Positions 52,235 through 61,624 are shown, counted from the stretch's first letter. The stretch: DNA of 64,000 nt from Defluviitaleaceae bacterium (GCA_009778165.1 WRKF01000189.1:20683-84682), one strand, 5' to 3'. Numbers and translations are program-made. Notes: generated from the letters alone by a model not told the origin.

Positions 52235-53641
52235 ATGTTGCAAAACCCGGAAGCCCTTGTAAATGAAATTGTTAGCCGTGTTGTAGCTAATTTGAGTGGT
52301 GCGGAGCTGAAAAAACCCGCTCTTTGCGGCAACGGTATTTTTAGCGATATGGACCAAGCTGTAGAGGCTTGTGTTATTTCACAAAAGCAATATGTTAAGC
52401 TAACTCATCAAAAAATGGACAAAATTATTAATGCCATAAAACAGCTTGCGATAGATAATGCAGAACTTTTGTCGAAAATGGCTGTAGAAGAAACAGGCCT
52501 TGGGAACTATAACGACAAAGTTATTAAAAACCGTTTGGTTGGAGAAAAAACCCCGGGGTTGGAGGATTTAAAGTCGGAATCTTTTACGGGGGATAACGGC
52601 TTAACTTTGATTGAGCTTTCCCCGTTTGGGATAATCGGCTCCATTACCCCCACCACAAACCCATCGGAGACGATATTGTGCAACTCTATTGGGATGCTTG
52701 CGGCGGGGAATGGGGTTGTGTTTAGCCCTCACCCAAAAGCAAAAGAGGTTTCTAAAAAAACTGTGGAGCTAATAAATAAAGCTATAGTAGCTAATGGTGG
52801 GCCGGCAAATTTGGTAACAACCGTTGCGGACCCAAGCATGGATCAAGCAAAAAAGTTGATGGAACACCCGAGAGTGGATATGCTGGTAGCTACCGGCGGA
52901 CCGGGTGTTGTAAAAGCAGTGTTGGCATCCGGCAAAAAAGCTATAGGGGCTGGAGCGGGGAATCCTCCCGTGATAGTAGACGACACAGCAGATATTGTAA
53001 AAGCCGCTGATGATATTGTGAAAGGTGCAAGTTTTGACAACAATATAGTGTGTGTGGCAGAAAAGGAAGTTATAGCCCTTAAAAGTATTTGCGATTATTT
53101 GATATTCCAAATGCAGGCTAGCGGTGCACATTTAATAACAACAGACAGTGATTTGAAAAAACTGGAAAACTTGGTTTTGGAAGGGGAGAAAAAATATCCC
53201 CACAAGGATTTTATTGGAAAAGATGCAAAAACGATCTTGCAAAAGGCAGGGATAGACCACAAACCAACAACAAAGCTCATTATAGTAGAAACAAAAAAAT
53301 GCCATCCCTTTGTGCAAAGGGAGATGATGATGCCTGTGTTGCCGATAGTGCGAGCAGACAACATAAACGAAGCAATAGAAATGGCTATAGAGTTGGAGCA
53401 TGGTTATAGGCACACTGCCGTAATGCACAGTAAAAATATAGACAACCTTTCTGCTTTTGCTAAAGCTATACAAACCACCATTTTCGTTAAAAACGGCCCT
53501 GCATATGCAGGTTTGGGAGTGGGGGGCGAAGGCTACACCACATTTACAATAGCAGGCCCGACAGGAGAAGGATTGACCGCTGCCCGCCATTTCACAAGAA
53601 AAAGAAGGTGTGTGCTGGTGGAAGGATTTAATATTAGATGA
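52235..53641 (+). CDS. pduP: PduP, CoA-acylating propionaldehyde dehydrogenase
   Basis: PduP oxidises propionaldehyde to propionyl-CoA with NAD. The 468-residue protein opens with an encapsulation helix (PEALVNEIVSRVVANL), has the NAD-binding Rossmann motif MLVATGGPGVVKAVL near 220, and the catalytic Cys in NNIVCVAEKEVI near residue 270. GLGVGGEGYTTFTIAGPTGE near the end is typical of the family. GGAGT before the ATG. There is no pduQ after it. Confidence 0.95.
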   Translation: MLQNPEALVNEIVSRVVANLSGAELKKPALCGNGIFSDMDQAVEACVISQKQYVKLTHQKMDKIINAIKQLAIDNAELLSKMAVEETGLGNYNDKVIKNRLVGEKTPGLEDLKSESFTGDNGLTLIELSPFGIIGSITPTTNPSETILCNSIGMLAAGNGVVFSPHPKAKEVSKKTVELINKAIVANGGPANLVTTVADPSMDQAKKLMEHPRVDMLVATGGPGVVKAVLASGKKAIGAGAGNPPVIVDDTADIVKAADDIVKGASFDNNIVCVAEKEVIALKSICDYLIFQMQASGAHLITTDSDLKKLENLVLEGEKKYPHKDFIGKDAKTILQKAGIDHKPTTKLIIVETKKCHPFVQREMMMPVLPIVRADNINEAIEMAIELEHGYRHTAVMHSKNIDNLSAFAKAIQTTIFVKNGPAYAGLGVGGEGYTTFTIAGPTGEGLTAARHFTRKRRCVLVEGFNIR

Positions 53642-53685
53642 TATTGATGTCTGAACACGCCCCTACATAAAATGGGAGAAAAAAC

Positions 53686-55056
53686 ATGAATTTACTGGAA
53701 AAAATACAGGAAGCCGGTATAGTAGGGCAGGGAGGAGCCGGCTTTCCTGCCCATGTAAAGCTAGATGCAAAAGTAGAATATCTGCTAATAAATGCTTTGG
53801 AATGCGAACCCCTTTTATTTACAGACAAACATATTATAAACAATTATGCCCACCAGATAGTTGAAGCGATTTTGGTTATAAAAAACCACTTAGATGCCCG
53901 GCAGGCTGTTATTGGCATAAAAGCAATTAATGCAAAAGAAGTTGCGGCTATGGAAAAAGCCATAAACGATTTGGATGCAGATGTGCAGATTCACCAAAGC
54001 CACAATTACTACCCTTCCGGTGATGAGCAAATGTTGGTTTACGATGTAACAAAGAGGACTGTACCACAAGGGGGGATTCCTCTAAATGTGGGGTGTGTTG
54101 TTACAAATGTCGGTACTTTGCTAGAGATAAATCGTGCTATTGGCGGAAACGGTGCAGTTACCCACAAATTTTTAACCGTAACGGGAGAGGTGGGGTTGCC
54201 TTCTGTTATAAAAGTGCCTATTGGTGCCAGTTTTACAGATTGCATAGCGGCTTGTCATGGTACACTTTTGACCAACTACAAAATTATAGATGGCGGTCCT
54301 TTTATGGGTAAGATATATAACAAAGAGGAGGAAAGCAATCTTTTTGTGCGTAAAACAACCTCTTCCATAATAGTGACAAAAGATGATAATAACATTAACG
54401 CAAAAATTAAAGATGCCAATTTAAAACAGGTTTTAAACAGAGCCAGAGCTGCGTGTATACAATGCAGAGCCTGCACCGACCTTTGTCCCAGGCATCTTGT
54501 GGGACACCGATTGCATCCCCATAAAGTGATGCGGGCTATGGCAGCCGCTAATTTTGAAGGAGAGAGCCTAAACTCCGAATATATTCACGAAAACAGAGAG
54601 CTGTTGGAAGAGGCACTCATATGTTGTGAGTGCGGTATTTGTGAAACATATGCCTGTCCAATGGAGCTTTTGCCACGGCAGATTAATGTTTTTGTGAAAA
54701 TGCAATTTTTGAAAGAGGGGTTGAAATACGAAAACAGAAAACTACCATACCCGCCGCATCCCGTTAGGGAATATAGAAAGCCCACAGCTTATTCTATTTT
54801 GGCTAGGATGGGGTTGTATGACCTAACAAAGATAAGAGTGGAAAATTATATAGAACACACTCCCGCTGCTGTGCGTGTTTCCCTTAGCCAGCATATAGGA
54901 AAGCCCGCTGTTGCCGTTGTATCAAGCGGGGATATGGTAGAGGTCGGACAGCTGATAGGAAAAGCGGACGGCAAGGTTTCCGCCAATATCCATGCCGGAA
55001 TAAGGGGGAAAGTGGTGGAAGTTGCGGATTATATCGAAATAGAGGGGGTGCGCTAA
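53686..55056 (+). CDS. pduS: PduS, flavin- and Fe-S-dependent corrinoid reductase
   Basis: PduS reduces cobalamin for PduO. The 456-residue protein is RnfC-like: GIVGQGGAGFPAHVKLD near 12 (a Gly-rich FMN/NAD loop), YLLINALECEPLLFTD near 45, then two 4Fe-4S motifs: CIQCRACTDLCPRH near 260 and CCECGICETYACPMELLP near 308. The C-terminal part with GKPAVAVVSSGDMVEVGQLI is an SLBB-type domain. It is joined to pduT by a one-base overlap (TAATG). Confidence 0.93.
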   Translation: MNLLEKIQEAGIVGQGGAGFPAHVKLDAKVEYLLINALECEPLLFTDKHIINNYAHQIVEAILVIKNHLDARQAVIGIKAINAKEVAAMEKAINDLDADVQIHQSHNYYPSGDEQMLVYDVTKRTVPQGGIPLNVGCVVTNVGTLLEINRAIGGNGAVTHKFLTVTGEVGLPSVIKVPIGASFTDCIAACHGTLLTNYKIIDGGPFMGKIYNKEEESNLFVRKTTSSIIVTKDDNNINAKIKDANLKQVLNRARAACIQCRACTDLCPRHLVGHRLHPHKVMRAMAAANFEGESLNSEYIHENRELLEEALICCECGICETYACPMELLPRQINVFVKMQFLKEGLKYENRKLPYPPHPVREYRKPTAYSILARMGLYDLTKIRVENYIEHTPAAVRVSLSQHIGKPAVAVVSSGDMVEVGQLIGKADGKVSANIHAGIRGKVVEVADYIEIEGVR

Positions 55057-55613
55057 TGGCACGGGTAACAGACACATTAGGTTTTTTGGAAACAACGAGT
55101 ATAGCCAAGGGCGTGGAAATATGCGATACGATGCTTAAAGCCTCTTATGTAGATTTGGTTTCTGCAAAGGCTTCTTGCCCCGGCAAATACTATATTATAA
55201 TATCCGGCGATGTATCCAGTGTTACCACATCGATTAACCAGGGCGTTAACATGGGTAAGGGGTATGTTGTTTACCACTCTGTTTTGTCGAAAATACACCC
55301 TAGTGTAATACAGGCGATAAATGTTGCAACAATACCGGAAAAAGTGCCTGCTCTGGGGGTTTTGGAGTTTTATTCCGTTACTGCATCCCTTATGTCTGCG
55401 GATATTGCGGTAAAAGCCGCCAATGTGCAAATTGTTGATCTCCGCCTTGGCACGGGTATTGGCGGAAAATCCTTTTTGGTTTTGGCAGGCGAGCTTACAT
55501 CTGTAAGGAGTGCTGTTAGCTCCGCAATAAACTCCTTGGATAACGCCGGACTGCTTATTGGGCAGGTGGTGGTGTCAAACCCAAAACGGGAGCTTATTGA
55601 GAGTCTATATTAG
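55056..55613 (+). CDS. pduT: PduT, tandem-BMC shell protein
   Basis: PduT is a trimeric shell protein with two BMC domains and, in enterics, a 4Fe-4S cluster in the pore. The 185-residue protein has both domains (LGFLETTSIAKGVEICDTML; LGVLEFYSVTASLMSADIAV). The cluster ligand (Cys108 in SVAACISAADRAVKG of Salmonella) is replaced by Ser at position 111 in SVTASLMSADIAVK. KASCPGKYYIIISG keeps the N-terminal Cys. Last gene of the operon, ended by a strong terminator. Confidence 0.9.
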   Translation: MARVTDTLGFLETTSIAKGVEICDTMLKASYVDLVSAKASCPGKYYIIISGDVSSVTTSINQGVNMGKGYVVYHSVLSKIHPSVIQAINVATIPEKVPALGVLEFYSVTASLMSADIAVKAANVQIVDLRLGTGIGGKSFLVLAGELTSVRSAVSSAINSLDNAGLLIGQVVVSNPKRELIESLY

Positions 55614-55657
55614 AACGGTGCTAAATAAACTGAAATAAACTCATGGGTATCAAATAT

Positions 55658-55720
55658 AGCAAATTAACTTTTCATTGCCCCTTTTAAATCAGACTTTTAA
55701 ATCAGAAAAGTTAATTTGCT
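55658..55720 (+). terminator. Terminator of the pdu operon
   Basis: AGCAAATTAACTTTTC (55658-55673) and GAAAAGTTAATTTGCT (55705-55720) form a perfect 16-bp stem. A direct repeat of TTTTAAATCAG lies in the loop. Confidence 0.8.
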
Positions 55721-55765
55721 TTCCTTGTTTCAGCGTTTTGTGAAAAACAACGATAAAAATAAAAA

Positions 55766-57379
55766 TCAAACGGTTTTTGGATGTTCTTTCATTTGTATGG
55801 TATGGTCAAACTGTAAATTTACTTTGTCGTGGCTTATAATAATATAAGCTGCTTTAAGCCTATTGATTTCCTCACAAAACACCTCTCGTGTCTCTTGATC
55901 GAGATTGTTTAACGGTTCATCAAAAATATACACATCGGCATTTTTGAGCAACCCTCTAATAATCGATAGTTTCTGTTTTTCGCCACCGGACAAGTTTGCT
56001 GCTCCCGGGAGCAGTTCATGTGAAACTTCTTTATCCAAAGAAAATAAGTTTAAATAATAGTCTATTCGGTCATAATCGTCTTGCGTTCCTTTTGTTACTA
56101 TGCTCAGGTTGTCATTTATTGTTCCGGAAAAAAAGTATGAATCTTGGTCAACGTAACATATTTTATCGCGTATGGCGTTAATATCACACGTTTTGTAATG
56201 CATATCGTTTACATATATGTCGGCATCGCTAATGATGCCCGATATAATATTAGCCAAAGTGGTTTTTCCGGAGCCGTTTTTTCCAACTATTTGCAACTTT
56301 GAATCTCTTTTAATATCTATGTTAACTCCTTGGATTAACCCGGTATCATTGTAGCTGAAATTTAGATCTTCCGCTTTTATATTGTTTACAGATTCTATAT
56401 GGTTGCCCGAAACATTTTCAAAATCGCAAAAGAAATACAAAACTTTTTCTAAAATTACGGGCATTTTTTTGAAGCTAACAAACAACTCGGAACATAGTTT
56501 GATAATGCCGCTAATGGGTAGCAATAAGCCAACGTACATTAAAACCTCGCCGGGAGTTGCATTGCCTTGCAAAAACATGTAGCCGCCCGCAGCAAACAAC
56601 ACCAAGATTGAAATATAAGTTAAAAAAGAGCTTCCCGTATCCAACAGAGTTTTAAGTTTTATATTTTTGTATTTTGTTTCAGTAAAATAATCCGTAAAGC
56701 GTTTATTAACTGCTGATAAAAATTGGTTGATAATATTATTGTTTTTGATAAAGCCATGGCCTTGTGCCATGTTCAGCTCATCACTTTTGCGTATCTCATT
56801 GTATTCCAGGGATTCGCTATAAAACAGCACTTGTTTTTTGCTTGATAGAATATCAAACAGTGATATTGGTATGCATAGCAATATAGAGATTATGCCGAGT
56901 GTTGTGTTTATTAAAAGCACGGGGATTATAAAAAACAAAGATACCATTACAGTTGCCACTGACGAAAACACTTTAAGCATTTCAGTATAAAACAACAATA
57001 AATTTACCTCCCAACGTGCGACCTTTGCCCCGGCTCCCATGGCGTTTGATTTTATGTAGTCCTTATCTAAAGACTTTGAAACTTTTTTTTCGTGGTATCT
57101 GTTGCTTACTTTGTAGCTGTAAATATAGTTAAATAGGTTAAAAACAGGTATCAATACAACGTTTGATGCAAATATGGCTATAATTAAAAAAATGTCAGTG
57201 CTTATTGCCGAAGTGTCCATTAGTAAAAGGTTATTTAAAAAATTGCCCAATACCCCCGCCGATAATATCCCCAATACAATAGGGGCAGCTTTTGAAAGTG
57301 AAGCCGCAACAATTGCTGTATGGTAGCTTTTTAGCCAGTCCAAAATTATACTTGCTTTCATAGACTTTTCATTATTCAT
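55766..57379 (-). CDS. ABC transporter half, permease fused to ATPase (second of a pair)
   Basis: An export-type ABC half-transporter of about 537 residues. The N-terminal part has about six membrane helices (IVLGILSAGVLGNFLNNLLL, VATVMVSLFFIIPVLLI). The ATPase domain has Walker A VGKNGSGKTTLAN, Q-loop YVDQDSYFFSG, signature NLSGGEKQKLS, and Walker B VYIFDEPLNNLD. The ATG at 57379 is preferred because GGAGGT lies just before it, and an ATG at 57391 would overlap that site. It overlaps the upstream half by eight bases; the two probably form a heterodimer. Substrate unknown. Confidence 0.88.
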   Translation of the reverse strand: MNNEKSMKASIILDWLKSYHTAIVAASLSKAAPIVLGILSAGVLGNFLNNLLLMDTSAISTDIFLIIAIFASNVVLIPVFNLFNYIYSYKVSNRYHEKKVSKSLDKDYIKSNAMGAGAKVARWEVNLLLFYTEMLKVFSSVATVMVSLFFIIPVLLINTTLGIISILLCIPISLFDILSSKKQVLFYSESLEYNEIRKSDELNMAQGHGFIKNNNIINQFLSAVNKRFTDYFTETKYKNIKLKTLLDTGSSFLTYISILVLFAAGGYMFLQGNATPGEVLMYVGLLLPISGIIKLCSELFVSFKKMPVILEKVLYFFCDFENVSGNHIESVNNIKAEDLNFSYNDTGLIQGVNIDIKRDSKLQIVGKNGSGKTTLANIISGIISDADIYVNDMHYKTCDINAIRDKICYVDQDSYFFSGTINDNLSIVTKGTQDDYDRIDYYLNLFSLDKEVSHELLPGAANLSGGEKQKLSIIRGLLKNADVYIFDEPLNNLDQETREVFCEEINRLKAAYIIISHDKVNLQFDHTIQMKEHPKTV

Positions 57380-58940
57380 CTTTACCTCCAAAAGCTATGG
57401 TACGGTTACAACATGCGATCAAATCGGCATTATGGGTAGCTATAATCATGGTCTTGTTACATTTCGCTATTATCCCCAATAACTTTTTTTCGGAATCATC
57501 GTCAAGAGAATTTGTGGGTTCGTCCAGTATTATACATTCTGCTTCACGTGTTAGACATATTGATAGCAACAGCTTTTTGCGTTCGCCACCGGATAATGTG
57601 TCTATTGTTTGTTTTTGCTCGAAATCGAAGCCCAACAACTCGGCTGTTTGCTTTATTTCGTGGCTGTTTTCAAAAAAACCGAGCGCTTCTTCTATTGGCA
57701 TATGCAATAATGCATCATTTTGTGGCAAATATGAAACCAAGCGGTTTATATCTTCATCAGAATATTTTTTTACATCTTCGCCGTTTAGTTTGATTGTGCC
57801 TGTATAATCATCGTAATGATTCAGCAATAGTTTAACAAATGTGGATTTTCCTTTTCCATTGGGGCCTACCAACGCTATTTTTTCTCCTTTTATTACAGAT
57901 GCCGAAAAGTTTTTCAAAATAAAATCACCGACACTATCGTTAGTATCGTAGCTAAACGAAATATTATCTGCTTTGTATAAGATATTATCTGAATTTGGGC
58001 TACCGGCAAATGTTTCTTTTGGTGAATATCCAACAACTTCCGCAATTAGAGGCTTTGCTTTGCTAAATTCAAAATAGCGCGGCAAACTGGTGTACATCCG
58101 TGATGTTGTACCAAAAAAATTGCCCGATAAAACAACGAAGATAACAGCAACATCAAGGTAAACACCTCTGTAAAGTACAAAAAAACCTATTAACGCATAA
58201 ACTCCATACACAACAATAGAGTTGGCAGATTTATTTAATGCTTCTTCTTGACCAACACGTTTAAAATGGCGAGTATATACTCTTATTTGGTCTCTGTTGA
58301 TATTTTCTAATTTATTTGTATACCAGGATTTTAAATTGAATGATTTGATGGTGAGTAACCCCCGAAAGGCTTCCAAAACGAAGTTGAACCACCTTAGCCC
58401 TTCGTTGTTAATAGCTTCATAATCACGCCGAACAAAATTTTTCACGATAATAGACGGGATAACTTGAATCAATGATAGTGCGGCAAAAATCGATGCCAAA
58501 ACAGGGTCGTACACAATAAACACAATCATATAAACAACGCCTATTAAAAGCCCGGAGAATATATCCGGTAGCGTATTTTTATAAAATGATGCAACAGTGG
58601 GAAAATAGTTTTCCAATCGTAACTTAATCCCTGCCATACCGATTTTTTCTATATACGCTGTTTTGTTTTTTAGAACACCGAGATATACACGCTCTCTAAA
58701 GGCTTGCTCTTGGGTTTCCGCCATTTTTTCGCTCTTGTTTTTTAAAACAATAGATACTGCGTGATAGACAACAACATTTACTAAAAATATTGCCGCTAAA
58801 CCAAATATTTCAAAAACATTGTCGTTTTGGATATAAGCCATAATTGTGGACATAATATACGCTATTACGAACAAAAAACCGGCTTCGATAATTCGTAAGC
58901 ATGTTTTGATTATTATCACAAACGACATACCACTACGCAT
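57372..58940 (-). CDS. ABC transporter half, permease fused to ATPase (first of a pair)
   Basis: A 522-residue half-transporter. Membrane helices take the first 300 residues (IIEAGFLFVIAYIMSTIMAY and VYGVYALIGFFVLYRGVYL among them). The ATPase has Walker A VGPNGKGKSTFVK, Q-loop YLPQNDALLHM, signature LSGGERKKLLL and Walker B ECIILDEPTNSLDD. GGGGG precedes the ATG, and a promoter lies 60 bases upstream. No peptide, modifying enzyme or sensor kinase is next to the pair, so the cargo cannot be inferred. Confidence 0.88.
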   Translation of the reverse strand: MRSGMSFVIIIKTCLRIIEAGFLFVIAYIMSTIMAYIQNDNVFEIFGLAAIFLVNVVVYHAVSIVLKNKSEKMAETQEQAFRERVYLGVLKNKTAYIEKIGMAGIKLRLENYFPTVASFYKNTLPDIFSGLLIGVVYMIVFIVYDPVLASIFAALSLIQVIPSIIVKNFVRRDYEAINNEGLRWFNFVLEAFRGLLTIKSFNLKSWYTNKLENINRDQIRVYTRHFKRVGQEEALNKSANSIVVYGVYALIGFFVLYRGVYLDVAVIFVVLSGNFFGTTSRMYTSLPRYFEFSKAKPLIAEVVGYSPKETFAGSPNSDNILYKADNISFSYDTNDSVGDFILKNFSASVIKGEKIALVGPNGKGKSTFVKLLLNHYDDYTGTIKLNGEDVKKYSDEDINRLVSYLPQNDALLHMPIEEALGFFENSHEIKQTAELLGFDFEQKQTIDTLSGGERKKLLLSICLTREAECIILDEPTNSLDDDSEKKLLGIIAKCNKTMIIATHNADLIACCNRTIAFGGKDE

Positions 58941-58998
58941 AGTTTACCCCCTTTACATATAGAATGTTTACCTCGTGCAACCTTTAACCCTGCTGTTA

Positions 58999-59028
58999 AT
59001 TGTACTATGGTTTTCACGAATATATCAA
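58999..59028 (-). promoter_or_regulatory. Promoter of the ABC transporter pair
   Basis: Minus strand: TTGATA (59028-59023), 18-base spacer, TACAAT (59004-58999). Confidence 0.6.
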
Positions 59029-59252
59029 TACCCATTTCAAGGGTTATTTCGTCATATTTCCCCAAAAATCTTTTTTTGTCTAAATATTTATAATTTTAGC
59101 CTTGTTGTCAACAAAAGAAAAGGATTTTTGCGTGTTATCGATGTTTTTCTAAGGCATTTCTTAATTATTCTTAATTAAGGACAACGAAAAGCTAATTTGC
59201 TATGTGACACAACCCAGTTTACCAAGTTAAACAAAAAAACAAAAAACAGGGC

Positions 59253-59281
59253 TTGACTTATTTGTCGCTATGCCTTATAAT
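59253..59281 (+). promoter_or_regulatory. Promoter of the SRP RNA gene
   Basis: TTGACT (59253-59258), 17-base spacer, TATAAT (59276-59281). It predicts a transcript start near 59288, matching the 5' end of the RNA. Confidence 0.8.
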
Positions 59282-59288
59282 TGTTCCA

Positions 59289-59560
59289 GTTTCGTGCAGC
59301 CGGGGAGTTAGCGGTGCCCTGTACCTACAATCCGCTTTAGTAGGGGTGATACTTGTTTTCGGTTTGCGTTTTGCAAGGTCTGCCTTGCCTAGCAGGTGTT
59401 GAAGTTCAAGTCTTGCGCAATAAGTCTTTGTGAACCGTGTCAGGTCTTGACGGAAGCAGCACTAAGCAAAGTAGCTTATGTGCCGCAAGGTCGCTTGGAT
59501 GGAGCCGGTGAATCATGTTACGCTTGTGAAAGTTTGCCAACAGCGAGTGCACGAAACCCT
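59289..59560 (+). ncRNA. ffs: Signal recognition particle RNA (large, Alu-type)
   Basis: The SRP RNA core lies near 59440-59475: GTGTCAGGTCTTGACGGAAG followed by CAGCACTAAGC. The 5' part CCGGGGAGTTAGCGGTGCCC with CCTGTACC, CAATCCGCTTTAG and AGGGGTGA is the Alu-like domain of Bacillus/Clostridium SRP RNA. The ends pair perfectly over ten bases (GTTTCGTGCA at 59289 with TGCACGAAAC at 59548). About 270 bases, as expected. Its place before dnaX is common in Firmicutes. Confidence 0.93.
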
Positions 59561-59607
59561 TTAAAAGTTCGACTAAAACTGCTGATACTGTTTTCAGTTA
59601 AATATAT

Positions 59608-59654
59608 CGAAAAAATTTGCGTACGGTTAGGTAGGTTGGGAGCAAATTTTTTCG
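59608..59654 (+). terminator. Terminator downstream of the SRP RNA
   Basis: CGAAAAAATTTGC (59608-59620) and GCAAATTTTTTCG (59642-59654) are a perfect 13-bp inverted repeat. Confidence 0.8.
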
Positions 59655-59686
59655 TACTTTAAATTGGAAACCGTATGAATTTAGGA

Positions 59687-59746
59687 AGCTATTCCGCTTA
59701 ATTTCATTTTGAAATTTGAAAATGGATGGAATTAAGTGAAATAGCT
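59687..59746 (+). promoter_or_regulatory. Long hairpin just upstream of dnaX
   Basis: AGCTATTCCGCTTAATTTCA from 59687 pairs with the stretch ending GAATTAAGTGAAATAGCT at 59746; it shares GCTATTCCGCTTA with the repeats before pduG. It ends 18 bases before the dnaX start. Confidence 0.6.
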
Positions 59747-59764
59747 ATATAATTAGGTTTTTCA

Positions 59765-61285
59765 ATGTCACTCTACAGAAAATACCGGCCCAAAAACTTT
59801 TCGCAAGTTTTTGGGCAAGATCACATAGTAAAGACTCTATTAAACCAAATTTCTACAGGTAGCATTAGCCATGCCTATCTTTTTTGTGGTACTCGGGGAA
59901 CTGGTAAAACGTCTGTTGCTCGCCTTTTAGCTAGGGCGCTAAACTGCGAAGACGCACAACCAAACTCTATCCCATGCAACAAATGCCGGGTTTGTGCCGA
60001 TATTTTGCAAAACCGCAGTATGAACGTAATAGAGATAGATGCCGCCAGCAACAATGGGGTAGATAATATTCGAGATATTTTAGAAGAAGTGAAATATCCG
60101 CCAAGCACCGGAACGTACAAAATCTACATAATAGATGAAGTACATATGCTAAGCACCGGGGCGTTTAACGCACTCCTCAAAACATTGGAAGAACCTCCCG
60201 ATCATGTGGTTTTTGTCTTGGCTACCACAGACCCCCACAAGGTTTTGCCTACAATACACTCTCGTTGCCAACGGTTCGAGTTTAGACGGATACCGTCCGC
60301 AGATATTGCTTTAAATATAGCACCATATTTAAAACAAGAAAATGTTGAGATTGAGCCATCTGCTCTTGCTCTTATATCCCAACTTGCCGACGGCTCCGTT
60401 AGGGACGCTCTTAGCCTTGCTGATCAAGCCATAGCTTTTTATGGCAACAGCACTTCCATAACAGAAGAAAATATAAGAACCTTGGTTGGTTCTGTAGATA
60501 TTGCCACACTTTTTGAAATGACAGACGCATTGCTACAAAAAAACTCTTTAGCCACAATAGAAATTATTCACAAAATGAGTTTGGGGAGCAAAGATTATAT
60601 TCAATTTGTAAATGAGCTTATCGCACATTTCAGAAATCTGTTGGTAGCAAATATTGTTAAGCAATCAAACCAGGTTTTGGATGTAACAAAAGAAACGCTG
60701 GAAAGACTTGTAAACCAAGGTAGTCAAGGTAGCATGTCTGTTTTTAGCGATTTTATAGAGCATTTTACCGAGCTTTTGCCCAAAGTCAGAAACGAAAAAA
60801 ACCCAAAAATCCTGTTGGAGCTGGCTTGTATAAAACTTTGTGTACGAGAAGAAATACAAAAAGAATCACCGAAAGAAAGACAAAAAGAGCCGCAAAAAGA
60901 GCCGCAAAAAGAAAAACCGAACCCAAATCTATCAGACTCACAAGTTACAGAAATAACGCGTGTTGCGGAAAATGTAACAGATTTAAACGTATCGCCTTGG
61001 GAGAGTTTTGTTCAGCAACAGGATAGCATGTTAAAGGCATTGTTAGTTAAATGCAAGTTTATCCAAAAAGATGGTTTCTTGCAGATACAATCCGATAGCG
61101 ATATTACCTATAATATTTTATTGACGAAAGAACAAGAGATTAAGGAAAAAATTGCTCGTTTTACAGAACAAAAAATAGATGTGAAAATTACAAAAGAAGG
61201 TGAAAAATTACCGCAATCCGGATTATCTCAAACCCAACAAAAGGAGATACAAGAAAAAATAAATATGACAATAGAATTTGTGTGA
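59765..61285 (+). CDS. dnaX: DNA polymerase III subunits gamma and tau
   Basis: DnaX is the ATPase of the clamp loader. The 506-residue protein has Walker A FCGTRGTGKTSVARL near 40, a four-Cys zinc module (LNCEDAQPNSIPCNKCRVC), Walker B IYIIDEVHML near 115, and the SRC-type motif HSRCQRFEF near 160. The C-terminal region near 370 has a repetitive KEPQKEPQKEK linker, then a short tail domain. recR and ybaB, often next to dnaX, are not downstream. The ATG at 59765 lies after an A/T-rich stretch with a weak ribosome site (AGGTTTTTCA). Confidence 0.93.
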   Translation: MSLYRKYRPKNFSQVFGQDHIVKTLLNQISTGSISHAYLFCGTRGTGKTSVARLLARALNCEDAQPNSIPCNKCRVCADILQNRSMNVIEIDAASNNGVDNIRDILEEVKYPPSTGTYKIYIIDEVHMLSTGAFNALLKTLEEPPDHVVFVLATTDPHKVLPTIHSRCQRFEFRRIPSADIALNIAPYLKQENVEIEPSALALISQLADGSVRDALSLADQAIAFYGNSTSITEENIRTLVGSVDIATLFEMTDALLQKNSLATIEIIHKMSLGSKDYIQFVNELIAHFRNLLVANIVKQSNQVLDVTKETLERLVNQGSQGSMSVFSDFIEHFTELLPKVRNEKNPKILLELACIKLCVREEIQKESPKERQKEPQKEPQKEKPNPNLSDSQVTEITRVAENVTDLNVSPWESFVQQQDSMLKALLVKCKFIQKDGFLQIQSDSDITYNILLTKEQEIKEKIARFTEQKIDVKITKEGEKLPQSGLSQTQQKEIQEKINMTIEFV

Positions 61286-61418
61286 GGGTGGGTGTTATAA
61301 ACGATTAAATTAATATAGTTTTTTCGCCTAATTTTTGCTCAAAAAATGAGGGTTGAAAATTGAATGAATCAGGAGGAAAATGGCGTAATATGGGGGTTTT
61401 AGTGCGGAAATAGAGGCG

Positions 61419-61464
61419 TTCTAATGCGAACTTTGAAACTCTTGATGTGAGACTTTATGGCTGA
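61419..61464 (-). repeat. Dispersed repeat, partial copy C
   Basis: TTCTAATGCGAACTTTGAAA and CTCTTGATGTGAGACTTTATGG match the start of copies A and B for about 45 bases, in the orientation of copy A. The rest of the 61286-61624 gap holds nothing I recognise. Confidence 0.6.
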
Positions 61465-61624
61465 AGCGATGTGCGGGTGGGCAGAGAAATTTTTGTGTTG
61501 CGAAATATTATTGCATAATTATATAACAGATTTCATGGACAAAACAAGGGAGAATGGTCTGATATGAATTTAAAATATATGTTTTTTTATAATACTAAGA
61601 CGGTGGCGTTCATAAAAATTTTGC

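Noticed and set aside
59396..59662. 88-codon frame over the SRP RNA
   Set aside because: It lies within the RNA gene, whose core motif and paired ends are clear.
60870..60930. Programmed frameshift in dnaX giving a gamma subunit
   Set aside because: The A runs in the KEPQKEPQ linker are only five long (CAAAAAG); no A-AAA-AAG slippery heptamer with a stem is seen.
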